This document shows positions 7,904-16,711 of a stretch of 24,454 bases of DNA, in pieces (positions within the stretch are counted from its first letter, which is position 1; each line of letters opens with the position of its first letter). The position numbers were made by a program, and so were the translations under genes. Below the pieces are notes generated by a model. That model made no database searches. It was not told the DNA's origin and saw only the letters and a program-made list of their open reading frames with translations. This stretch comes from CAWDLX01 sp046728155 (GTDB lineage Bacteria; Actinomycetota; Actinomycetes; Mycobacteriales; Micromonosporaceae). The stretch is taken from assembly GCA_046728155.1 (NCBI GenBank), contig JBKPDY010000176.1, forward strand, positions 1-24,454, written 5' to 3'.

Positions 7904-9016
7904 CTACTGCCCTTCCCACCCGGTGTCCGCCGCCGCTGGCACGCCCTCGTCGCCGCGCAGACGGTGGCGCGGCTCCGGTAGCGTCTCGTCGAACCCGTCC
8001 CTTTCGCCGTACGTGGTGCGAGGCGCGCGGAGCAGGAGCACGCCGACGAGTAGCAGCACCAGCCCGATGACCCCGGCGCCGATCGGCCCGTACAGCCTGA
8101 GGATGCTGAGCTGAGTCTGGTTGCTCTTCGCCGAGTCGACGGCGCGCGCGACCGACTCCGAGGTGTACTGGAAGTCCGCGTCGAGGAGCACCTGGCCGGT
8201 CCCGTCGTCGCCGACGAGTGTCTGCACTGGGTGGTCGCTAACCTTGACGATCTGGCCGGCCACCGGTGCGACCCACAGTTCCCGGTGGTCGTGGTACATG
8301 AGCTTCGCCGTGGTCGCCTTCGGCGTGTACGTCGACCTCAGCAGCTCGAGGGTCGAGGAGTCGAGCGTGAGTTGGGTGTCGGGCACATCCTGGGTGAAGT
8401 GGTAGGTCTCCAGGCCGTTGATCGTCTCGACCGAGGTGAACTTCAGCGGGAGGGCGGTGCGCAGGTTGTCGTCGAAGTAGGTGTAGTCCTGCTTCTGCGT
8501 GTCGAACGGGAACTTGTACTCCTGACCGCTGAACTTGACGCTGAAGTCCTTGTTCTTGCTGTCATCGATCCACTGCCCGTCCCAGTTCGGGTCGGCGGCG
8601 CCGGTGGTCCGGTCCAGCGCCAGTTCGGACTTCGACTGGGAGATGACCGCACCGGTATCGGCGCGCTGAGTCGTCGACGCCACGTCCCAGATGACCTCGT
8701 TGCCGCCTATCTTGCCCTTGGCCTGCTCGTCGGCGGTCAGCTTCGGCTGCGGTACAACCTCGACGGTCGTCTTCAGCGTCGCGGACTCGACGATATGCAG
8801 GCCGGTCGAGTCGATCTGCAGGAACTTCGCGCCGTCCGCGACCACGAATGAGGGCTCGAGGCATCCCTTCGGGTCGTCCACACCGGGCGTCTTGCACGGC
8901 TGCAGGTCGTATGGCAGCTTCATCGCCGCCGGTACGACGAAGAAGGGCACGCCGATCGCCAACACGATCAACACGGCTCCGAGCCCCGCTAGTACGGCAC
9001 CCAGAAAGCGACGCAT
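7904..9016 (-). CDS. DUF3068 (PorA-family) membrane protein, Rv0227c-like
   Basis: 370 aa with an N-terminal transmembrane helix (about residues 5-30), a large extracytoplasmic domain, and a C-terminal transmembrane helix near 310-332 followed by a charged cytoplasmic tail. The order and the opening RRFLGAVLAGLGAVLIVLAIG followed by a long beta-rich domain match DUF3068, which databases also label porin PorA family. The mycobacterial relative Rv0227c is, as I recall, important for growth, and its corynebacterial/mycobacterial homologues were linked to lipomannan maturation and LAM synthesis. The start ATG at 9016 has an AGAGG-type ribosome site. The gene lies 141 bp downstream of the AftD gene on the same strand and ends at a strong terminator, so it is probably the last gene of that transcript or has its own promoter. 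Confidence 0.82.
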   Translation of the reverse strand: MRRFLGAVLAGLGAVLIVLAIGVPFFVVPAAMKLPYDLQPCKTPGVDDPKGCLEPSFVVADGAKFLQIDSTGLHIVESATLKTTVEVVPQPKLTADEQAKGKIGGNEVIWDVASTTQRADTGAVISQSKSELALDRTTGAADPNWDGQWIDDSKNKDFSVKFSGQEYKFPFDTQKQDYTYFDDNLRTALPLKFTSVETINGLETYHFTQDVPDTQLTLDSSTLELLRSTYTPKATTAKLMYHDHRELWVAPVAGQIVKVSDHPVQTLVGDDGTGQVLLDADFQYTSESVARAVDSAKSNQTQLSILRLYGPIGAGVIGLVLLLVGVLLLRAPRTTYGERDGFDETLPEPRHRLRGDEGVPAAADTGWEGQ

Positions 9017-9157
9017 ACTGCCTACCTCTCCGCAAACAGGACGGGACTATCGCACCGGGAGGGGAGGTCCCTAGTATCGACGGCACGTTACTACCTGGTT
9101 AACTCCAGCGCGACCCTCCGGAAGCATGATGCCCAGCGACTCGACCGGCCGATCCGG

Positions 9158-12100
9158 CTAAGGAGCCTGCGAAACGCTCTCGTCCTGCGGAGTCAGCTGA
9201 TTCCCTTCGCGAACCGAGCCGTCACCGGATGGCTCGGCCAGCCCGGTGACGTCGTAACGGGAGTCGACGTGATGCCGGCCCCGGCGGACGACATCGCGGA
9301 GCGACCGTTGATTGCCGATGTCTCCCGACGCCACTGCAGCACGGGGTCGCAGAACCGTACTGAGCCACAGCGCGGCAATGGCGACGAGGCAAGCGGCCTG
9401 CGGGCCGACCGAGCGGTGCGTGTCGTCGCCGAGGGCGAGCCATCCCGCTGCGGCGAACGTCACCACCGGTAGCCAGGTCTGAACCTGGCGGGAGAAGCGG
9501 CGACCGTTGGCGTTGAGGCGATAGGGAACTATCGATCGGAAGAACACCCCGACGATGGCGACGAGGGCCAACGCCGCACCGAAGGCACCGCCGATGCTGA
9601 TCAGCGCGGCCGCGCCGGCAGCGATCGGCAGGCCACGACTCCGGCTACGCCGGCCAACCAGGGGAAGGGCGTGCCATCCGCGTCGACGGGAGGGTAGTAC
9701 GGCAAGGAGAACAACGACGAGCACGAGGACTGCGCCGGCAAGCAGACCGTACCGGTAGGTGGCCGCTGGACCGAATCGCAGCACGATCTCGCCTGCCGCT
9801 CCCGCCGGTAGCATGAAGCCCTGCTGCCAGCCGTCCACGACGACCGGTGCGAGGGTCTGCCCGTTGATGGTGGCCGTCCAGCCCGGATTGGTGTTCTCAC
9901 GTACGGCAATGATCCGGTCCGCGTCGTCGGCGGGGACGTTCAGCCGTCGTTCGGTGGAACCCCAGGACACGATCGTCAGCGACGCCGGGGCGGCCGCGAC
10001 CGGCCGCCCCGTTGGTGTCAGCGCGATCCGAGCAGGCTCCGTCACTTGGCTCGCGGTAGCGATCACGCGAAGGGCGCCGCCCCGCAGCTGGAGGCCGGCC
10101 AGCGGCGAGTCACAGAGCCGAGCCGGTACCTCGCGCAGCTGGAGCACGTCTCGCCGCGTCGCGAGGATCCTGGACCGGATGGTCGTCCCGTTCACCGACA
10201 GCGTCGGCCCACTGCCGCAGCCGAGATCGACGACCTGGTCGAGGTCCAGTGTCCGGTTCGACGTAGCGGGAAGTACCGAGACCTCACCAATCCCAACGGG
10301 TACCGGCTCCATGGCGTTCGTCCGCGGGTTGTACGAGCGGGCGGTCGGCTGGTCAAGGACGAATATCGAGATATCGTTCGTGTGCAGCGGCGGATCGAAG
10401 GTGATCTTCCCATCGGCATCCAGGAAGCCGCTGCGGACGCCATCATCGCTGATCACCCGGACGGTCGCGAGCCGGGACGCGGCGACGGCGGCGTCGATGG
10501 TGAACCGCAACCCGGTGATCACCTGCGGGCGGGTCCACGACATCCGCAGCATCGGGGCACTGTCGCCGAGCTGTGGCTGCCAGGCCGTACCCGGATTGCC
10601 ATCTAGAACCACGCCTGGGCGGCCGGCGGGGTCCGCGACGTAGGTCGAGGAGGCGGTGACCGAAGGCGCGTCCCCCCCGAAGTCGGCGCGAGCCACCTCG
10701 CGGTCCAGAACCGCGTCGAGTCCGGCGCCCGGGCGCGGTCGCGCCCAGATCTGCGGCTCGTAGGTACCACTGAACGGAAGGTTGGCCGTGCGGTCGATCC
10801 CGGCGCCGTCTTCCGACCCACGCTGGGTGGGTTGGGAGCAGCGGGCCTGGTCGTCTATGAAGAAGCACGCCGGCACGGTGGGCGCCGCGGTCAGAACGAC
10901 AGCGGCCGCCCCGGTCGACTGCGCCGGGGCGGGTGGCAGGACGAGCGTTCGGGCCGCGTGCAGGCCGGGTATTTCGATCTCGGCCAATCCGAACGGCCCC
11001 GACCGGCCGCCGATGCCGAGCGCCGAGTCGATCGTGACTCGTACCGTTCGGGTGGCCTGTTGACCGGGCAGGGCGACGTCCAGCTCGGAACCCAGCCCCT
11101 GGGCGCCCGCGGATTCGCCGCCCGCGCTCACGGTCACCGTGGTCGGCACAGAGTCCGCGCTCAGGTCGAAGACGAGTCGCACCGAGGGGACGACCTGCGG
11201 GCGGTCCAGCCGTATCTCGATCCACTGACCGTCGAGGGGCGTGCCCGGCGCCGGTCGCCACGATGTCTCTGGATCGCCGTCGACCGCTGCGAAGGGCTGG
11301 TACTCCGGTCGTGATCCCGAGGCCAACCGCGCCTGCGACCACGAACTGGACGACGTGATGCTGTCGATTCCTTCGTACCGCGCGGTCGTCAGCGCGCCCG
11401 CGCCCCACCAGGGCAGATAGTCGTGCGCCGGCTGGACATCATCGTAGGGCGCATCGGCGGTCAGCGTGGCCGAGGCGTTGTCGTGCATCGTTCCGAAGCC
11501 GACGTCACGTCGTCGCATCCCGTCGGTCAACACCACCGGGCCCGGTACCGACTGCCCCGCCAGGTCACCAGCGAGTACGGTCGGTGCCGCTGACAGCTGC
11601 CCCGCGGCGGCAAGACTCAACAGCGACTCCGGGCCGCCGACGACCGTGGTCACGTCCCGGGCGTCGTAGGCGACCACCGGCTGCACCAGTTGTTCCACCT
11701 CGTACAACTCGAGCGGATGGAAAGGGATGTCGAGGCCACCGTCGACGAAGCTGTTGGGCTCCCGCCCACCGGTCGACACCGGGCCGAAGCTGGCGATCTC
11801 GTGCAGACCGGGCGAACGGTCCAAAGCCTGCCGCGCCACGAGTGGCGAGACCGCGTCCGATCGACCGTAGTCAAGGTCGGAGCGGAGCAGCACGTACCGG
11901 ACGCTCGATCGGGCCAGCACGTCGGCGAGTCCGGTCGAGCCGTCCCCGGTCGAGAGCGCGGACTCGACCGAGTCGAGTAGGCGGATTGTGGTGGGCGGGG
12001 CGAGCGGAATCGCGTTGCGCACCGCCCATTCCCCCGTGAGCAGGGACTGCGTGATCTCGTCGGCGGTGTTCCCCCATGTGTAGTTGGCGAACCTCGCCCC

Positions 12101-13525
12101 GGGCAGGACAAGAACACGATCGCTACCGAGGTGGGCGTTGAGATAGTCGGCAGCCTGCCTCCAGTACCCGGGGATGGCCTGGTACCCGCCGGGATTTCCG
12201 AGCCCGGCCACCGAGGCGGGTGTGACCACGCCGGCGACCGCGGCGAGGATCGCACCGCCCGCGATGGCAGCCGATACTCGCGTCGGCCGCCGCCCGTTTC
12301 GGACTACACCGCCGAGGCGGAACACCAGCCCAAGCAGATGGGCCAGCCCCAGCGTGAGCGGGATCCGGAGGACCACGTCGAACTTGTGCACGTTGCGCAG
12401 TGGGGCGCCGACACCGTCGAGGAACGATCGCACCGGGCCCGCGATCGCCGTGTCCAGATCGCTGACATGGCCGAGGCCGACGAGGGCCACCCCGAGCAGC
12501 AGCCCGACGACGAGGAACCGACGGTGCGGCATGCCCGCTCGGGCAAGCCCGGCGAGGCCGACCGCGGCGACCAGGGTCGATGCGATGACGGGAACCAGAT
12601 CCTTCGAGATCGCCCACCCCGCGGGGAGCGCCGGCCCGTACGCACCGCCCAGGTACGCGACCCAGTAGGAGGTTCCCCGCATGTTGCTGACCACGTCGGT
12701 GAAGCGGGTGGTCGCCTCGGCCGTCTCGATGTAGTCGAGGAACGGCGGGCTGTATCGGCCGAGGACCGTCAACGGAAGGAGCCACCAAGCGGTGGCTGCG
12801 AGAACGGCCGCCGCCCACGCCGCTATCGCCTGGAGGCGCCGCCGGGCGGGAGCGAGAGTGGCGAGCCATAACAGGGGCAGCGGGACGACCGCGAAGACAG
12901 CGGTCGCGTTGACACCGCCGGCGCACGCCACCGCCACGGCCGATAGCGCCACGGCACGGCGGATCGGGGCACCCCGCGCCAGGCTGATCAGCGGGACAAG
13001 TACCCACGGGGCCAGTGCGGTCGGCCACGCTTCGATCGAGACGTAGCCGATTTCCGCGAGTAGGCGAGGAGAGAGGGCGAACGCGATGCCGGCGATGATG
13101 CGTGACCACGGCGACCCGATACGCAGCCGGCTGGCCAGCGCCACCATTCCGGTGAAGGCAACGCAGAACAGCAGCGCCCACCACAGCCGCTCCACGGCCC
13201 AGGCCGGGATCCCGAGTGCGTGCCCGGCGGCGAAGAACGGACCCATTGGCCACAGGTAGCCGTACGCCTGGTTCTGCAGCTCACCGAAGTTCCCCGACGG
13301 GTTCCACAGATGCATCGCCCTGGCAAGGAACGAGTACGGATCCGCGGTCAGGTCGGTCTTGCTGTCGGCGATGATTCGTCCGGGCGACTGCAGGAAAGCG
13401 AACGTTGTCAATGCGATACACACCGCCGCGATTCTGATCCGCCACCCGTAGCGGTCCGGTGACGCGATGGCGTCAAGGGATCCGGGCTCTCGCGGCTGTC
13501 GCACGATCGCCTCCATCCCCGCCAT
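9158..13525 (-). CDS. aftD: AftD-like alpha-(1->3)-arabinofuranosyltransferase
   Basis: 1455 aa, close to mycobacterial AftD (about 1400). Residues 1-430 hold around ten helices of a GT-C fold, with the acidic stretch IIADSKTDLTADPYSF (about 51-66) in the first outer loop, where GT-C enzymes place their catalytic aspartate. A long extracytoplasmic region follows, with two discoidin/CBM-like beta domains (about 730-855, with AVDGDPETSWRP; about 950-1085, with VLDGNPGTAWQP). Several further helices (about 1258-1394) and a hydrophilic tail close the protein. AftD transfers arabinofuranose from decaprenyl-phosphoarabinose onto arabinan in the periplasm. An alternative start is ATG 13516. It is divergent from the GT4 gene across about 60 bp. 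Assignment to AftD is secure at family level; donor and acceptor here are inferred. Confidence 0.88.
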   Translation of the reverse strand: MAGMEAIVRQPREPGSLDAIASPDRYGWRIRIAAVCIALTTFAFLQSPGRIIADSKTDLTADPYSFLARAMHLWNPSGNFGELQNQAYGYLWPMGPFFAAGHALGIPAWAVERLWWALLFCVAFTGMVALASRLRIGSPWSRIIAGIAFALSPRLLAEIGYVSIEAWPTALAPWVLVPLISLARGAPIRRAVALSAVAVACAGGVNATAVFAVVPLPLLWLATLAPARRRLQAIAAWAAAVLAATAWWLLPLTVLGRYSPPFLDYIETAEATTRFTDVVSNMRGTSYWVAYLGGAYGPALPAGWAISKDLVPVIASTLVAAVGLAGLARAGMPHRRFLVVGLLLGVALVGLGHVSDLDTAIAGPVRSFLDGVGAPLRNVHKFDVVLRIPLTLGLAHLLGLVFRLGGVVRNGRRPTRVSAAIAGGAILAAVAGVVTPASVAGLGNPGGYQAIPGYWRQAADYLNAHLGSDRVLVLPGARFANYTWGNTADEITQSLLTGEWAVRNAIPLAPPTTIRLLDSVESALSTGDGSTGLADVLARSSVRYVLLRSDLDYGRSDAVSPLVARQALDRSPGLHEIASFGPVSTGGREPNSFVDGGLDIPFHPLELYEVEQLVQPVVAYDARDVTTVVGGPESLLSLAAAGQLSAAPTVLAGDLAGQSVPGPVVLTDGMRRRDVGFGTMHDNASATLTADAPYDDVQPAHDYLPWWGAGALTTARYEGIDSITSSSSWSQARLASGSRPEYQPFAAVDGDPETSWRPAPGTPLDGQWIEIRLDRPQVVPSVRLVFDLSADSVPTTVTVSAGGESAGAQGLGSELDVALPGQQATRTVRVTIDSALGIGGRSGPFGLAEIEIPGLHAARTLVLPPAPAQSTGAAAVVLTAAPTVPACFFIDDQARCSQPTQRGSEDGAGIDRTANLPFSGTYEPQIWARPRPGAGLDAVLDREVARADFGGDAPSVTASSTYVADPAGRPGVVLDGNPGTAWQPQLGDSAPMLRMSWTRPQVITGLRFTIDAAVAASRLATVRVISDDGVRSGFLDADGKITFDPPLHTNDISIFVLDQPTARSYNPRTNAMEPVPVGIGEVSVLPATSNRTLDLDQVVDLGCGSGPTLSVNGTTIRSRILATRRDVLQLREVPARLCDSPLAGLQLRGGALRVIATASQVTEPARIALTPTGRPVAAAPASLTIVSWGSTERRLNVPADDADRIIAVRENTNPGWTATINGQTLAPVVVDGWQQGFMLPAGAAGEIVLRFGPAATYRYGLLAGAVLVLVVVLLAVLPSRRRGWHALPLVGRRSRSRGLPIAAGAAALISIGGAFGAALALVAIVGVFFRSIVPYRLNANGRRFSRQVQTWLPVVTFAAAGWLALGDDTHRSVGPQAACLVAIAALWLSTVLRPRAAVASGDIGNQRSLRDVVRRGRHHVDSRYDVTGLAEPSGDGSVREGNQLTPQDESVSQAP

Positions 13526-13586
13526 TGCTTCGCGCGCCCCGAACCCATATCGTGGCGCGATCGCGAAAGATTACTCGGGAGTAGCC
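13526..13586. promoter_or_regulatory. Divergent promoter region between aftD and the GT4 gene
   Basis: The 60-bp spacer must hold the promoters of both genes. It is A/T-richer than its surroundings and contains a perfect 10-bp palindrome CGCGATCGCG (13556-13565), placed almost centrally, a plausible operator for joint control. GGGAG at 13577-13581 is the ribosome-binding site of the GT4 gene. No -35/-10 pair can be called with confidence. Confidence 0.4.
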
Positions 13587-14825
13587 GTGGCCGGACAGAC
13601 CCCCACCGACCCGGCTCGTCACGTCCTGTTCCTCAATTGGCGCGATACACGCAACGCGGAGGGCGGCGGCTCCGAAGTGTACGTGGAGCGCGTGGCATCA
13701 GAGCTCGTGGCGGCCGGCCACCGGGTCACGGTGTTCTGCGCCGCCCACGCTGACGCGCCGTCCGACGAGACCACGTCCGACGGCGTACGGTTCGTACGCC
13801 GCGGCGGGCGACACTCCGTCTATATCCGTGCGGCGTTGACCTACCTCGCGGGTTGGCTGGGCTTCGGGCGGCTGTCCCGCGGCCGACTTGGCCGGCCGAA
13901 CATCCTCATCGACGTCTGTAACGGGATGCCGTTCCTCTCCCCGCTCTACGCTCGGGTACCCGTGATCGCCCTGGTACACCACGTCCATCGCGAACAGTGG
14001 CCGGTCGTCCTGCCCGGACCCGTCGGCCGGTTCGGCTGGTGGGTCGAGTCCCGGCTCGCGCCGAGGGTGTACCGGCGCTGCCGTTACATCACAGTTTCCG
14101 ATGCAACGCGTAGCGAGCTCGCCACTCTCGGCGTCGACCCAGCTCGAGTCAGAGTGGTCCATAACGGTACGCCGCATCCGCCGTCGCATTTGCCCGTCCC
14201 GGTTCGCAGTCCGAACCCGGCCCTGCTCGTTCTCTGCCGGTTGGTGCCGCACAAGCAGGTCGAGCTCGCGCTGAATGTCGTGGCCGCCTTGGTGCCCGAG
14301 ATGCCGGATCTACGGCTGGTTGTGGCCGGCCACGGTTGGTGGGAGCCTCGCCTGCGCGACCTCGTGGCCACCCTTGGCATCGCCGATCGGGTGGAGTTCG
14401 CCGGATTCGTCACCGAGGAGCGCAAACACGAACTGTTGGGCTCGGCCTGGGCAGTACTGGTCCCCTCGCTCAAGGAGGGTTGGGGGCTGAGCATCGTCGA
14501 GGCCGGACTGCACGGCACCCCGGCGGTCGCGTTCCGGCATGCCGGCGGCGTGACAGAAGCCGTTGTCGATGGCGTGACCGGGTTGCTAGCGCGGGACCAG
14601 GACGACTTCACCGCTCAGGTTCGGCGGCTCGTGGGTGCCGCCGGAGCGGCCGGTTGGGCGACGATGAGCGAGGCGGCCCGGGCTCATGCCACCGGGTTCA
14701 CTTGGACGGCGACCGGGGAGCAGTTCGGAGAAATCCTGGCCGAGGCGTATGGTGTACTGCCACCGGTGGTCGCGCCGCGTACCCCGGCGCCGGCCGAGAC
14801 TCTCGCCGCCGAGACTCCGGCCTGA
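13587..14825 (+). CDS. GT4-family glycosyltransferase, Rv0225-like
   Basis: 412 aa, soluble GT-B fold. The N-terminal half opens HVLFLNWRDTRNAEGGGSEV, with the glycine-rich acceptor-side loop of GT4 enzymes. The C-terminal half has LVLCRLVPHKQVELAL and then VPSLKEGWGLSIVEAG, the E-x7-E motif that binds the nucleotide-sugar. It should act in the cytoplasm using a nucleotide-sugar, plausibly GDP-mannose, by analogy with the mycobacterial neighbours. The open frame continues upstream to 13467, overlapping aftD, but I start at GTG 13587 because GGGAG lies 5 bp upstream and the homologous region begins right after it. It converges on the DUF2613 gene with a 10-bp gap. Confidence 0.85.
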   Translation: MAGQTPTDPARHVLFLNWRDTRNAEGGGSEVYVERVASELVAAGHRVTVFCAAHADAPSDETTSDGVRFVRRGGRHSVYIRAALTYLAGWLGFGRLSRGRLGRPNILIDVCNGMPFLSPLYARVPVIALVHHVHREQWPVVLPGPVGRFGWWVESRLAPRVYRRCRYITVSDATRSELATLGVDPARVRVVHNGTPHPPSHLPVPVRSPNPALLVLCRLVPHKQVELALNVVAALVPEMPDLRLVVAGHGWWEPRLRDLVATLGIADRVEFAGFVTEERKHELLGSAWAVLVPSLKEGWGLSIVEAGLHGTPAVAFRHAGGVTEAVVDGVTGLLARDQDDFTAQVRRLVGAAGAAGWATMSEAARAHATGFTWTATGEQFGEILAEAYGVLPPVVAPRTPAPAETLAAETPA

Positions 14826-14844
14826 GCCAGCAGCATCAGCTGGC
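14826..14844. terminator. Bidirectional hairpin between convergent GT4 and DUF2613 genes
   Basis: GCCAGC (14826-14831) and GCTGGC (14839-14844) form a 6-bp stem around AGCATCA. The hairpin starts directly after the GT4 stop codon (14823-14825), and the DUF2613 stop (14836-14838) lies in its loop. The position fits a shared 3' end, but the stem is short. Confidence 0.4.
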
Positions 14845-15003
14845 GCGGCTGCCGTAGTACGACGGCGTCGGTGTCGGGTTCACCTGGTTGGCCACGGTTC
14901 CGGCGGAAGGGCTGAGCGACGCCCGGAGCGCGAACACGCCGACGGCTCCGATCACTATGCCCAGGAGCACAGCCACGAGTCCTGTCAGCAGATGCGAACT
15001 CAC
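14836..15003 (-). CDS. DUF2613-family micro-protein, Rv0236A-like
   Basis: 55 aa with a single hydrophobic helix (about residues 5-27) and a short extracytoplasmic tail ending TPSYYGSRAS; a YGSR-type C-terminus is characteristic of DUF2613. I start at GTG 15003 because GGAGGAG lies 8 nt upstream; the frame can be read back to GTG 15036 but that would place the ribosome site inside the coding region. In mycobacteria the homologous small protein is encoded next to aftD, which supports a role as a small accessory of the same membrane machinery; the function is unknown. It lies 34 bp downstream of the 557-aa membrane-protein gene, on the same strand, and is probably the last gene of that operon. 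Confidence 0.75.
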   Translation of the reverse strand: MSSHLLTGLVAVLLGIVIGAVGVFALRASLSPSAGTVANQVNPTPTPSYYGSRAS

Positions 15004-15037
15004 AACGACCACTCCTCCAGATGACCGATGCGGCACG

Positions 15038-16711
15038 TTACCACGTAGTAGGGCTACGGCGTAGATACCAAACGGCCGCGAACAGGACGCCCGCCGCCGC
15101 GATGTACCCGCCGAGCAGGATCGCCCGGCGGACGCCCGACGACGGTTGCGCCGGTGTGGCCGCCGGATTCGCGTACAGGTCGAGGTATTGGCCTTGGTAG
15201 ATGGGCTTCAGCTCGGCCAGAACCGCTGCCGGCGCTGCGGTCTCGCCCGGATTGTGCTCGACCAGCACCCAGCGCGCCCCGGTCCGGGCGACGGGTTCGT
15301 CCCGCGCCAGCAACTGGCGGACCGCGGCGGCCTGCTTGCTCTCACCATCCACGACAATCGACCCCACGATCAGTGTGTCGTCGGCTAGCACCGGCGCCCG
15401 GAGATACCGCGGGGCGGGGTCGATGACTGTCCGGTTCCGGTTCCAGGAGTACGTCCGGTACTCGCTGAACGGCAACGCCAGCACCATTTCGGGGTCATCT
15501 GCGATAAGTCCCGCGACCCGGTTCCAGTCGGCTGGATAGGAGACCGGACGCAACGCCCCGGCACCGCCCCAGGCGAGATCGGGCGTGGCCGCCAGTGGCA
15601 GTATCACCGCGGCAGCGAGGACGAGCCGTCCCCTCGGTTCGGTGAGCCAGCCGGCGATCCGCTCCAATCCCAGGGCGGCGCTGATCACGAGGACGAGCGC
15701 ATACGGCGCCAGGAACTTGGTTCCGTCCCGCAGCAGGCCAGCTCCGGGCACCGCGGTCATCGCCCAACTCATCGCGCTGGAGACCACGGGCACGGCGCCC
15801 GCGATGGCTATCGCGAGTGCCACCGCCGCGATGACGGCGAGCCTGGTCGCGACCGGCCTGGGCCATCGCGCTCGCAGGACGGGGAACCCGACAGCGGCCA
15901 GCCCGAGCAGGACCAGCACGACGGCCGGGACCAAGGCTGAGCTGCGGCTGGCCGGCATCGTCGCGGCATTCCATCCGCCGCCAGTACCCAGGACGGCGCC
16001 GAACGGCCCGGCCCAGTTCTCGCCCCGGGCTGCGAAGGCGGTGACGCCATCCGGGTCCGACCTCGCCCCGGCGTTGCCCATCGCGGCCGCTACCAACCAG
16101 GGCGCGTTCAGCACCGATACGGCAGCCACGCTCCACCAACCGTCCCTTGTGGGCGGCCGACGGCCCAGGACCAGTCCGGCCACAACACACACCGCGATCA
16201 GCCCCCCTGTAGGTGTGATCGCGCAGACCGCCGCCGCCAGCAGCACGCGCACCCAGGCGTACGGTTGGCCGGACCGCATCGCGAGCGCGCCGCCCACAAG
16301 CCAGGGCAGTGCCGCGTAGCCGAGCAACAAACCCCATTGCCCGAGCAGCAGACGCTCGGCGAGAAACGGCGTCCAGGCGTACCCGACCGCCGCGACCAGT
16401 CGGGTGCCCAGCCGCCGCGCCGGAACCAGCCGACCGGCTCCATACACCGCGCCGTAGACGATCGCGGCCAAGGCCAGCCGCTCGACCAGCCAGCCCGGGA
16501 GAGCCAGACTCAGCAACGAGACAATGGCGTCCTGGGGTACCGCCCGCGGAAGCGTGCCGGCCGGCGCGACAAGGTCCCACGTCAGCGGCTGGTGCGGTAC
16601 GAACACGAGGTCGTAGCTCAGCGTATAGCCGGGTGCGAACATCGGCCCGAGTACGGCCAACGTCGCCGCCGCGGCAACCCCGTGCAGGACGAGGAGATCC
16701 CGCCGGGTCAT
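15038..16711 (-). CDS. Polytopic membrane protein, Rv0226c-like, possible GT-C enzyme
   Basis: 557 aa with a dozen or so hydrophobic helices and a final helix near the C-terminus (GGYIAAAGVLFAAVWYL). The first outer loop holds LSYDLVFVPHQPLTWDL, whose aspartates are where GT-C glycosyltransferases carry their catalytic acid, and a soluble outer domain (about residues 390-510) precedes the last helix. Length and neighbourhood agree with mycobacterial Rv0226c (about 576 aa), a membrane protein without a proven activity. The ATG at 16711 overlaps the methyltransferase TGA as ATGA, a sign of translational coupling. Glycosyltransferase activity is an inference from topology; a transport or scaffold role is also possible. 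Confidence 0.72.
   Translation of the reverse strand: MTRRDLLVLHGVAAAATLAVLGPMFAPGYTLSYDLVFVPHQPLTWDLVAPAGTLPRAVPQDAIVSLLSLALPGWLVERLALAAIVYGAVYGAGRLVPARRLGTRLVAAVGYAWTPFLAERLLLGQWGLLLGYAALPWLVGGALAMRSGQPYAWVRVLLAAAVCAITPTGGLIAVCVVAGLVLGRRPPTRDGWWSVAAVSVLNAPWLVAAAMGNAGARSDPDGVTAFAARGENWAGPFGAVLGTGGGWNAATMPASRSSALVPAVVLVLLGLAAVGFPVLRARWPRPVATRLAVIAAVALAIAIAGAVPVVSSAMSWAMTAVPGAGLLRDGTKFLAPYALVLVISAALGLERIAGWLTEPRGRLVLAAAVILPLAATPDLAWGGAGALRPVSYPADWNRVAGLIADDPEMVLALPFSEYRTYSWNRNRTVIDPAPRYLRAPVLADDTLIVGSIVVDGESKQAAAVRQLLARDEPVARTGARWVLVEHNPGETAAPAAVLAELKPIYQGQYLDLYANPAATPAQPSSGVRRAILLGGYIAAAGVLFAAVWYLRRSPTTW

Noticed and set aside
13467..13586. Upstream extension of the GT4 frame into aftD
   Set aside because: GT4 homology starts just after GTG 13587, which has GGGAG at the right distance; the extension would overlap the divergent gene's start.
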